Positions 1 to 5,595 of a stretch of DNA of 5,595 nucleotides are shown in pieces. The position numbers and the translations under genes are program-made. Positions within the stretch are counted from its first letter, which is position 1. Every line of letters begins with the position of its first letter. The notes beneath the pieces are model-generated. The model ran no database searches. It was not told the origin of the DNA and was given only the letters and a program-made list of their open reading frames with translations. The stretch comes from Acidobacteriaceae bacterium (lineage in GTDB: Bacteria; Acidobacteriota; Terriglobia; Bryobacterales; Bryobacteraceae): assembly GCA_019246575.1 (NCBI GenBank), contig JAFAQG010000643.1, positions 1 to 5,595 of the forward strand. Reading direction: 5' to 3'.

Positions 1-352
1 AATCGCCCATTTCGTGAATCTGCCGCACTTCGATAAGCTCGTTGTCTGACATGGGTGCCCGTTTCGCCCACTCGATGGCCTCTTCCCGCGAACGCACCTG
101 AATGATCCAATAGCCTCCGATCACTTCTTTTGCTTCGGCAAAGGGTCCATCTGTGACGGTGGGCTTACCGTTCAGATACGAGATGCGCGCCCCAGTGGAG
201 GGGGGAAAGAGCCCGTCCAGCGCGAGGAGTACGCCCGCTTTTTGCAAGCTCTTGTTGTACTCCATCATTTTCGCCACCGCGTCGGCACTGGGGACTGCGT
301 CCGGAGCCGCCTTTTCATATCCTCTGGGGATCACCAGCATCATAAATCGCAT
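1..352 (-). CDS. YCII-related (DGPF-domain) protein, 3' end beyond window
   Basis: The reading frame opens at the ATG at 352 and stays open to the window edge, giving 117 residues with no stop. The family is a small ferredoxin-like alpha/beta fold, usually about 110-145 residues, so little is missing. Visible hallmarks are the start MRFMMLVIP, a helix with KMMEYNKSLQKAGVLLALDG (about residues 28-47), the diagnostic DGPF at residues 68-71 followed by AEAKEVIGGYWIIQV, and the family ending IEVRQIHEM near 107-115. The start is chosen because AAGGAG lies 8 bases upstream; in-frame ATGs at codons 4 and 5 are worse placed. The biochemical role of these DGPF proteins is poorly defined. In many bacteria they sit beside ECF sigma factor genes, so a sigma factor could lie beyond the left edge, but this window cannot show it. 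Family assignment is strong; function is not. Confidence 0.93.
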   Translation of the reverse strand, partial: MRFMMLVIPRGYEKAAPDAVPSADAVAKMMEYNKSLQKAGVLLALDGLFPPSTGARISYLNGKPTVTDGPFAEAKEVIGGYWIIQVRSREEAIEWAKRAPMSDNELIEVRQIHEMGD

Positions 353-360
353 TGATTGTT

Positions 361-366
361 CTCCTT
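361..366 (-). promoter_or_regulatory. Ribosome binding site of the YCII-family gene
   Basis: On the minus strand AAGGAG is followed by 8 bases and then the ATG at 352. It is a near-consensus Shine-Dalgarno sequence and decides the start among three closely spaced ATG codons. Confidence 0.75.
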
Positions 367-404
367 GTTTTAGGTTGCAGCCAAGTTGGCCGTCCTACCT
401 AAAC

Positions 405-423
405 GTCGATCAAGCTTGACGAC
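405..423. repeat. Bulged palindrome upstream of the YCII-family gene
   Basis: The sequence GTCGATCAAGCTTGACGAC forms a perfect 10-base palindrome (TCAAGCTTGA, 410-419). The flanking GTCG and CGAC extend it once the single A at 409 is bulged out, giving nine pairs in all. It overlaps the weak -10 candidate and lies about 53 bases upstream of the start codon. That position would suit an operator, but a chance palindrome cannot be excluded. No regulator is encoded in view. Confidence 0.35.
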
Positions 424-437
424 TTTCTACAAGTCAA
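409..437 (-). promoter_or_regulatory. Weak candidate promoter for the YCII-family gene
   Basis: On the minus strand TTGACT (437-432) matches five of six bases of a sigma-70 -35 box. After 17 bases comes CTTGAT (414-409), which matches only three of six bases of a -10 box. The spacing is ideal and the position, about 57 bases before the start codon, is reasonable, but the -10 match is poor. A different sigma factor could serve this gene. Confidence 0.22.
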
Positions 438-795
438 CCCTACGAAACTGTAGAGTCTCTGCTGCAGCAAGCTGTCTTTCGGCGTAACTCTTCGTCGGTT
501 GACGGCAAAACCTATGCGCATTCGCGTCCGCGCAGATCGTCCGCTACTCAGAGCCTAGATTACGACGCCCTAGTCCGGTATGTGTTGACAAATCGATCCT
601 GGAGATTTCCGAGTTCGCCAGCATGTGGCATCACGCGTCAACTGGATCATTGGAAGTCGTGGCTTGTCACGACGACGCGAGCAGCTGCGCAGGCGACGCG
701 ATGATTTCACCACATGCAATCGAGCACCTTGGGGTGCGTATGATACGACAGCCGTGTCCTCTCAGAGTTGTTCCAGAGCAGCTCATCAATTCACT

Positions 796-1044
796 ATGCG
801 CATGCAACTGATGCCGAGTGGCCCTTCAGATATCTCGCGCAACTCCGGAAACGAAACGATCTTCAAATACGAGATGAACTTACTGGACCACATCGACAAG
901 ATCGTCGTATCGTCGGAATCAAAACGGAAAGACGTGATCGCCGCCTTCAAACGCCACAACGTCGGCTCACTCCCCGACGGACGCAAGATCGAAGACGTCG
1001 TAAGAGTCTACCGCTACTGCTACCGCCACGTATTCGCGTCCTGA
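796..1044 (+). CDS. Hypothetical small protein
   Basis: I do not recognise this protein. From the ATG at 796 it has 82 residues. The last 56 (from a second candidate ATG at 874) look the most genuine: third codon positions there are mainly C or G and the sequence is mixed-charge and helix-like, with KIVVSSESKRKDVIAAFKRH and a basic, aromatic tail RVYRYCYRHVFAS. No signal peptide, membrane segment or known motif is visible. Neither candidate start has a clear ribosome binding site, and the frame is open back to 625 with a poor-looking N-terminal extension, so the true start is unsettled and the gene could be a decayed remnant. Its 3' end overlaps the convergent gene on the other strand by 25 bases. 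Confidence 0.35.
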   Translation: MRMQLMPSGPSDISRNSGNETIFKYEMNLLDHIDKIVVSSESKRKDVIAAFKRHNVGSLPDGRKIEDVVRVYRYCYRHVFAS

Positions 1045-1646
1045 ACCGCCTGCGCGCGCGTATCCGCTTCCGCTTGCGAATACTGTTCCGCGTGCTGTTT
1101 CTTATACGCCGTCCACTGCCGCCACTTCGCCGGGTTTTGTGTCCGCGCGATCTTCGTCACGCGCCCGTTCTCCTCGCGCAGAAACAACGCGCCGTCGTCA
1201 CCCTTCCACGTCTCGACGATTTTCAACAAATGGACCTGAGACTGATTCTCGTATCCCGCCGCGCGCCATAGAACCCAGAAATCCGCCCCGCCTGAATCGC
1301 CCGCATGTGGCGCAACCCGCACCACCTCGAACGAATCCGCGAGATCCAGAAAGAACGGGTCATCGTTCGGCGGCGGATCCACGAGATACACGTCGCCTCC
1401 ATACCGATTGAAATCCGCAAACATCGCTTGGGCTTCGTCAACCGTCATGGCTCCGGGTTCAGTGTACGTGAGATCGTACGATGAGAGACAGCGGGCGAAC
1501 GCGCGCAAGTTCACGCGCGAAGACGTGGACGCGCCGCAGACTTCGCCGCTACCGCCCGCTAAAATTCTAATCCCGATCGTTGCGCCGCAACCAATGTCAA
1601 ACCGTCGCAGACACCGCCAAGGCACGTCCGTGGCCATGCCCGGCAT
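1020..1646 (-). CDS. Hypothetical protein, unrecognised, start uncertain
   Basis: The frame encodes up to 208 residues. The part from residue 67 (ATG at 1448, 142 residues) reads as a genuine soluble acidic protein. It includes VDEAQAMFADFNRYGGDVYL, a DPPPNDDPFFLDLADSFEVV stretch, the aromatic segment FWVLWRAAGY, and LLKIVETWKGDDGALFLREE. It ends in a charged, glutamine- and alanine-rich helix (about 173-208) that could form a coiled coil. Third codon positions favour G and C throughout. Possible starts are ATG 1646, GTG 1514 and ATG 1448. None has a textbook ribosome binding site, although GGAG lies very close to 1448. The first 44 residues look less protein-like. No signal peptide, membrane segment or familiar catalytic motif is visible. 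It converges on the plus-strand hypothetical gene and overlaps its end. Confidence 0.5.
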   Translation of the reverse strand: MPGMATDVPWRCLRRFDIGCGATIGIRILAGGSGEVCGASTSSRVNLRAFARCLSSYDLTYTEPGAMTVDEAQAMFADFNRYGGDVYLVDPPPNDDPFFLDLADSFEVVRVAPHAGDSGGADFWVLWRAAGYENQSQVHLLKIVETWKGDDGALFLREENGRVTKIARTQNPAKWRQWTAYKKQHAEQYSQAEADTRAQAVQDANTWR

Positions 1647-2317
1647 TACGCAGGTCTCGGTAGTGCTGACCGGCCCGTTCGTCGCTGCATTCTCACGCGA
1701 GCCCAGTGGTAACAGGCTTCGCGTACGCGCTGATTACGACCATTGCGCATCTGAACCCGCCTTGTTTTCCCGCTTTGCTTCGTCACGTGCGCAACACCGG
1801 AATAAGACCGCAGCCCGGCGCAATCTCTCAAGCTGCAAGCAAATGGCCGGCTTCGGCCAGAAGCGTGGTCGGCGTTTGAATGCCCGAGCCAGGAAAAGAA
1901 AGCATGGCGCGTACGGTTGCGTGCAGCCGATTATCGGGACACATCTGAACCTCTTTGGATCACAGCGGAAAGAGCATGCAACACCTTCTTCCGCTGTATG
2001 TCGAGACACTGCAATACCGGCAGGAACGAGAGAACATGTTCGGCACAACTCTCCGCGGCCCCTGCCCGTAGCAGAAGCGCGGTGTGTCGGAGTACTCACA
2101 ACCCTGCACGGCCGCGAACAGCCGGATATGGTCGCCCCCGTACTGGCGTTCGAATGACACGATTTCTCACGGGATATGTCATGGACCCGGCGTTTTGCTG
2201 AGGCGCAGTTCCATAGAAGGTGCGAAACGCAAGGTTCGCCCGGCGCTCTCACCAAACGTGGTCAGGCTGTCTTTTCTCAAGACAACTTAAGCAGACGGGT
2301 ACAAGGCTTCTCCCCGG
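1647..2317. other. Long stretch with little coding character
   Basis: Several open frames of 60-170 codons cross this stretch on both strands, but their translations are rich in Arg, Ser, Cys and Pro with no recognisable motif, so I do not call them genes. The one exception worth noting is the micro-ORF at 1828-1944. A short inverted repeat (TGTCTT and AAGACA around a 5-base loop, 2268-2284) lies about 35 bases past the stop of the beta-helix gene, but no run of T follows it. The stretch may be true intergenic DNA or an old degraded gene. Confidence 0.45.
1828..1944 (-). CDS. Possible 38-residue micro-ORF
   Basis: An ATG at 1944 is preceded by AAAGAGG with a 5-base spacer, a plausible ribosome binding site. 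The frame gives 38 residues, beginning MCPDNRLHATVRAM and ending TTLLAEAGHLLAA before a TGA. The composition is protein-like, but the length is too short to rule out chance. Nothing in it is recognised. It lies in a stretch otherwise lacking coding character and could equally be the remnant of a longer decayed gene. Confidence 0.18.
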   Translation of the reverse strand: MCPDNRLHATVRAMLSFPGSGIQTPTTLLAEAGHLLAA

Positions 2318-4516
2318 CTACTTTGTAACTTCAAACTGCTCGAACCGCGCACTGTCGCGATAACAAAACATTCCTGCATCCAGCTCGCCTGTCGCACCAG
2401 GCACGACGGCCTCCGCGATCTTCTCCCAGCGCTCGCCGTCGCGGCTCGAATACCCGATGAACCTGTTCCCTTGCCGCTGTAACTTGAGCCAGTGCGGCCA
2501 TAACGTATACCCGTCGAATTCGGAATGCTCGTTCAAGCGGCCGCTCGTGTCCGACTGCCATTCGAGATAAGAGCCCGCGGCCGGCGACGAGCTCAAGACC
2601 ACGTACCCTGCCGCCTCCCCTGGCTTTGAAATGTCGCTTCGAACGATGATGCCGGCGCGCCCGAACCAACTCGTCCGCAGGTCGGGATTTTCAAGTTTCA
2701 CTACAACGCTTCCCTCGGCAGGCAAGGCTTTCGGCAGATAGATCGCCCCGTACTGATCGCCTTTTTGCATAACCGGGTGGTCGCCGCCGGCCCGGATGTA
2801 AAACGATTTATCGCCAATTTGGCGGAAATCTGCCTGTGTACTCTGAGCTGTTCGGTATGGCGGACTTGCTGGATGACCGCTGTCTTTCTCCGCCACCGTT
2901 ATTTGCTTCCCGATGCCGCCCGCGCTCAGCTCAATCACGCCCGGCTCAGGACACCGCAAATTCAAAAACCAAACGGCTGCCCTCTCCCCGGCGTTCAGCG
3001 AAACGCTTCGCGAAACCGTGCGATCTCCCATTCGCAGAGCAACATTGGCCAATCCGGCCGTACCGGTGTTCTCAACGTGAACCACCGCTGGAAACGGGTC
3101 GCCTGCGCGCGCCGGATGCGTCGGCATCTCGATTCCGGTGACGTGCACCGATGCGGGCGGAAGCTCATTTCCGTCCACCGTCACCCGGTTGAGATTCGTG
3201 CCTTCCACGTCAGGCCCGCTCTGCGCTTGCCTCTGTGCCCGGAAACCATTGAGCTCCATCCAGTCGAGGTTCTCTCCGAATATGGCCGGCCGGAGATCTT
3301 TCTCGTCGAAACCTACGCGCACGTTGTTCAATTCCAGATGCTGCACGTTGCGGCAGTAGATTGCATACGATTGCAGGATCGAAAAAGGACTAAATCCCTG
3401 ACTCTGCGCCTGAGATTCGTCCGCGCCTCCCACAAAGGTCATCCGCACGTTATTCAGCACAATCGATTTAGCCGGATTGGACGGCGGCGCAGAGACATAG
3501 AACGGCGTCTTACCCGCTTCGAGCACAGTTACATCGTTCATGATGATTCGGCCCACGCCGAGATTATTGTTGCTGTACGGCGCATCGCCGCTATAGGCGA
3601 TGAACACGGGTGTTGCAACGTTGATCATCGTGATACCCGAGAGCACGATGTTATCCACCGGCCCCGGAGCCGCGTACTTGTTCTTGGGGTTTGCGCGATT
3701 GGGAAGAATCTGAAACCCGGCTTCCACCCTGTGCCGCAGCGAACTTCCGGCAGCATATTGTGCGGGACCATAAATGACGCAATTCTGGATGAGAACGTTC
3801 CTCCCGCCCACACGAATCGCGTTCGCCGAGGAGTTCAAAATGCAGTTCGTGACTGTAACGTTCTCCCAATACGCACCCGCCAGGGAATCGTCGCCCGTGT
3901 AGAGTCTGCAATTCGAAATCGTCCCGTCCTTGGCGTCGTGCATGTTGATGCCGTCCCAGCCGCCCTTCACCGTTAGTCCATCGATGTTCACGCGCTGCGT
4001 GTCGCGCACAATTACGGCGTAGTTACCCGAATCTCGAACGGTAATGTCGCGCACCGCGATATCTTCGCAGTCGTAGAACATCAGCGCATGTGGACCGCGC
4101 ATATGCTCTTCGCCGTTAGGGTTGAACACGTTGTTGCCGTCGATTGTGCCCCGCCCCATCACCATCACATTGCGAACGCTTTTGGCCAAAATGAGCGCGC
4201 CGTACCAGTCTTGCCCGGCAACCGCTGTCTTATATTGAGTAAGATCCTTGCTCCCGACGAGCGTCGCGCCCGAATCGAGCCACAAAGTAATCTTGTCGCG
4301 CAATAGTATCGTCCCGGAAAGATACGTACCCCCGGGAAAGTACACCGTTCCGCCTCCGGATTGAGAACAGCTATCGATCGCCCTGTTGATACCTGCGGTG
4401 TCAGCCGTGCTTCCGTTACCCGTTGCGCCAAAGCGCTTCACATCGCAGAATGGGACACTCTGCGCATACGCGGCAGTTACCACAACGAGGAATAATAACA
4501 ATCGAATTGGCTGCAC
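2318..4516 (-). CDS. Secreted GH28-like beta-helix protein with CARDB-like and DUF1349-like C-terminal domains
   Basis: This complete 732-residue protein begins with a signal peptide (hydrophobic LLLFLVVVTAA, likely cut after AYA at residue 18). It has no lipobox, so export to the periplasm or beyond is expected. Residues about 23-450 form a right-handed parallel beta-helix. They start with the pectate-lyase-3/GH28 entry DVKRFGATGNG...GGGTVYFPGGTY and continue with many repeats of the 'NV-I-NC-I' type. GH28 enzymes hydrolyse galacturonan-type pectins using three aspartates. Here D188 (in WDGI) and D209-D210 (in TGDD) keep the same 21-residue spacing as in fungal polygalacturonases. The usual catalytic-site HG is replaced by NA (232-233) and no RIK is visible. 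Residues about 456-542 look like a CARDB/NEW3-type Ig domain. Residues about 560-731 resemble a DUF1349/concanavalin-A-like jelly roll (AGIIVR at 621, WLKLQRQGNRFIGYSSRDGE near 676-695). The start is GTG, 8 bases after the receptor gene's stop. The exact substrate, and whether the protein is catalytic, are not known. Confidence 0.9.
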   Translation of the reverse strand: MQPIRLLLFLVVVTAAYAQSVPFCDVKRFGATGNGSTADTAGINRAIDSCSQSGGGTVYFPGGTYLSGTILLRDKITLWLDSGATLVGSKDLTQYKTAVAGQDWYGALILAKSVRNVMVMGRGTIDGNNVFNPNGEEHMRGPHALMFYDCEDIAVRDITVRDSGNYAVIVRDTQRVNIDGLTVKGGWDGINMHDAKDGTISNCRLYTGDDSLAGAYWENVTVTNCILNSSANAIRVGGRNVLIQNCVIYGPAQYAAGSSLRHRVEAGFQILPNRANPKNKYAAPGPVDNIVLSGITMINVATPVFIAYSGDAPYSNNNLGVGRIIMNDVTVLEAGKTPFYVSAPPSNPAKSIVLNNVRMTFVGGADESQAQSQGFSPFSILQSYAIYCRNVQHLELNNVRVGFDEKDLRPAIFGENLDWMELNGFRAQRQAQSGPDVEGTNLNRVTVDGNELPPASVHVTGIEMPTHPARAGDPFPAVVHVENTGTAGLANVALRMGDRTVSRSVSLNAGERAAVWFLNLRCPEPGVIELSAGGIGKQITVAEKDSGHPASPPYRTAQSTQADFRQIGDKSFYIRAGGDHPVMQKGDQYGAIYLPKALPAEGSVVVKLENPDLRTSWFGRAGIIVRSDISKPGEAAGYVVLSSSPAAGSYLEWQSDTSGRLNEHSEFDGYTLWPHWLKLQRQGNRFIGYSSRDGERWEKIAEAVVPGATGELDAGMFCYRDSARFEQFEVTK

Positions 4517-4527
4517 GGCGTCGGCTA
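4514..4527 (-). promoter_or_regulatory. Receptor stop / GTG start junction, probable translational coupling
   Basis: The TAG stop of the receptor gene (4527-4525) is followed by CCGACGCC and then the GTG start of the beta-helix gene at 4516. No purine-rich ribosome binding site precedes this GTG. The short gap and missing site suggest that ribosomes finishing the receptor re-initiate here. The GTG is preferred over later TTG codons because it gives a complete signal peptide with an Arg before the hydrophobic core. Confidence 0.55.
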
Positions 4528-5595
4528 GAAAACGATTTTTAGGCCGGCCTGCATGGATCGCGAATTGCTGGCCCCCGTGATGACGCCGAATGTTGCGGGG
4601 CTCGACATGTTCGTTCCAGGACTATTGAAATAAGGATGATTTGTTGCGTTGTATGCCTCGAGCCGCAACTCCGCGTGCAAGCGTTCTCGAATAGCGAAAT
4701 TCTTAAACAGCGAAGTATTCAAATACGCGAAAACAGGCGCTCGTAGCTGGCTTATATAGGGGACCTGGGGCGACACCAGATACTGCGATGAGAGCGGCTG
4801 GAAAGCATTGATGTTGAAGTATGGATTCTGCACAACTCCATTCACGACACGATCGCCCAGGCGCTGGTCGACCGGACCGCTCTCCTGTGGGTTCCCGACT
4901 ACGATAGGCCGGCCGTTTGCTTGCGTAATCGTCAGCGGTAACCCTGAATCCAGGCTCCATTCACCCGTGAGAGCCCAGTCACCAGCCGCCTCGCGCAGAA
5001 TGCGCCGGTAGCCCGACCCCGCAAAATGAACCGGCAAGTCATACGTAACTGCAAGTCGAATCAGCTCTGGCTGATCGTATTGTCCAATCGATCGATAGTG
5101 TCGCGTATTCACAACGCTTGTGACGTTATTGTGCATCTGCTTCGAAAACGTATAGCTTCCGATAACACTTAGTCCGTGAGTCAGCCGTTTTTGTATCCGC
5201 GCCTGAAGCGCATTGTAAGTGGTCACCCCCGTGTTCAACCCGTCTATTGTGAGCGAAGTGTATTGCGGATACTGCAACCATAACTGCCTCTGGGTGGTCG
5301 TGCTGCTCGCGCCCAACGTCGAGTTCGAAGGAAACAAGCCAAAGAAAGGATTGTGCACGGAGGCATTCTGGGCTGAGCCCAACGCCAGGTATACGTCAGG
5401 CAAGTCGTTCAAGTTGTAGCTTTCCAGTTCCTTCACGCTCAGCATTCCCACATACGCCGCCTCGATTACGATATTCGCGGGCAACTGCTGCTGAACGCTA
5501 AACTGCCATTGCTGGTTGTACGGCGAAACGCGATTCGGGTTCAGCATGGTAAGGGAATTCCCTGCGTAAGAGGCAAGGCCAAGCGAGCTTCCCTG
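4525..5595 (-). CDS. TonB-dependent outer-membrane receptor (Oar-like), C-terminal part
   Basis: The frame is open from the right edge of the window to the TAG at 4525, giving the last 356 residues. Acidobacterial members of this family are usually about 1000-1200 residues, so the N-terminal carboxypeptidase-regulatory-like domain, the plug and much of the barrel lie outside. The visible portion is a beta-barrel. It has the family signature N-x-x-R-V-S-PYNQQWQFSVQQQLP followed by EAAYVG, then alternating amphipathic strands such as YNALQARIQKRLTHGLSVIGSYTFSKQM, and LRLEAYNATNHPYFNSPGT near the end. It closes with MQAGLKIVF, whose terminal Phe is typical of outer-membrane proteins assembled by the Bam complex. 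The ATG at 5547 is internal and not a start. Such receptors import substrates across the outer membrane using TonB energy. The gene immediately downstream encodes the secreted GH28-like protein, suggesting a glycan-derived ligand (inference). Confidence 0.92.
   Translation of the reverse strand, partial: QGSSLGLASYAGNSLTMLNPNRVSPYNQQWQFSVQQQLPANIVIEAAYVGMLSVKELESYNLNDLPDVYLALGSAQNASVHNPFFGLFPSNSTLGASSTTTQRQLWLQYPQYTSLTIDGLNTGVTTYNALQARIQKRLTHGLSVIGSYTFSKQMHNNVTSVVNTRHYRSIGQYDQPELIRLAVTYDLPVHFAGSGYRRILREAAGDWALTGEWSLDSGLPLTITQANGRPIVVGNPQESGPVDQRLGDRVVNGVVQNPYFNINAFQPLSSQYLVSPQVPYISQLRAPVFAYLNTSLFKNFAIRERLHAELRLEAYNATNHPYFNSPGTNMSSPATFGVITGASNSRSMQAGLKIVF

Larger units (their letters stand above)
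367..795. other. Stretch without a convincing gene
   Basis: Besides the upstream region of the YCII-family gene, this stretch holds only short open frames with arginine- and serine-rich, non-protein-like translations. The open frame that leads into the plus-strand hypothetical gene begins at 625, but its part before about 796 looks non-coding. A perfect 10-base palindrome TGCTGCAGCA lies at 460-469. A TTGACA at 585-590 on the plus strand has no acceptable -10 box 17 bases downstream. No tRNA-like or transposon-like feature was seen. Confidence 0.5.

Noticed and set aside
585..613. TTGACA as a plus-strand -35 box
   Set aside because: At 16-18 bases downstream there is only TCCGAG-like sequence, so no usable -10 box supports it.
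1408..2157. 249-codon plus-strand open frame
   Set aside because: Its first part lies opposite the minus-strand hypothetical gene. The rest is rich in Arg, Ser and Pro and shows no domain or plausible ribosome binding site.
1960..2160. 66-codon Cys-rich minus-strand frame starting at a GTG (CEYS, FCYG, CRYC)
   Set aside because: The cysteines do not form a regular zinc-binding spacing and there is no ribosome binding site. Chance is the simpler explanation.
1734..2255. 173-codon minus-strand open frame
   Set aside because: The translation is Cys- and Arg-rich with no protein-like pattern, and it has no good start signal.
2268..2284. Inverted repeat TGTCTT/AAGACA as terminator of the receptor/beta-helix transcript
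   Set aside because: The stem is only 6 pairs with little GC and no run of T follows on either strand, so it is not a convincing intrinsic terminator.
2765..3976. 403-codon open frame on the plus strand
   Set aside because: It lies wholly antisense to the well-supported beta-helix gene, and its His/Arg/Val-rich translation has no motif. Long antisense frames are expected opposite genes with high third-position GC.
5545..5547. ATG as the start of the receptor gene
   Set aside because: The same frame is open for 16 more codons to the window edge, and the protein at this point is already in the barrel region of the family.

Overview
The window looks like chromosomal DNA of a soil-type Acidobacteriota (Solibacter-like) bacterium. 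This is an inference from three things: a DGPF/YCII-family protein, an Oar-type TonB-dependent receptor C-terminus, and a large secreted beta-helix carbohydrate-active protein with C-terminal accessory domains, all in moderately GC-rich DNA. No marker gene fixes the taxonomy.

Layout. Positions 352 to 1 (minus) hold a nearly complete YCII/DGPF-domain protein whose 3' end runs off the left edge. It has a good ribosome binding site and a bulged palindrome in its upstream region. Positions 367-795 hold no convincing gene. Positions 796-1044 (plus) and 1646-1020 (minus) are two unrecognised hypothetical genes that converge and overlap tail to tail by 25 bases. Positions 1647-2317 are mostly without coding character, apart from a possible 38-residue micro-ORF.

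Positions 5595 to 2318 (minus) form the main block. The C-terminal 356 residues of a TonB-dependent outer-membrane receptor are followed, after only 8 bases, by a GTG-started 732-residue secreted protein. That protein has a GH28/pectate-lyase-3-like beta-helix, a CARDB-like Ig domain and a DUF1349-like concanavalin-A-type domain. The two genes are almost certainly one transcript and probably translationally coupled. A plausible reading is a small glycan-use unit in which the secreted enzyme cuts or binds a polysaccharide and the receptor imports fragments. The substrate is unknown, and the enzyme keeps only the aspartate part of the classical GH28 active site.

No RNA gene, CRISPR array, transposase or recognisable mobile element was seen. 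The most noteworthy points are the altered GH28 active site, the tight receptor-hydrolase coupling, and the overlapping convergent orphan genes. I did not find a clearly new multi-gene system.
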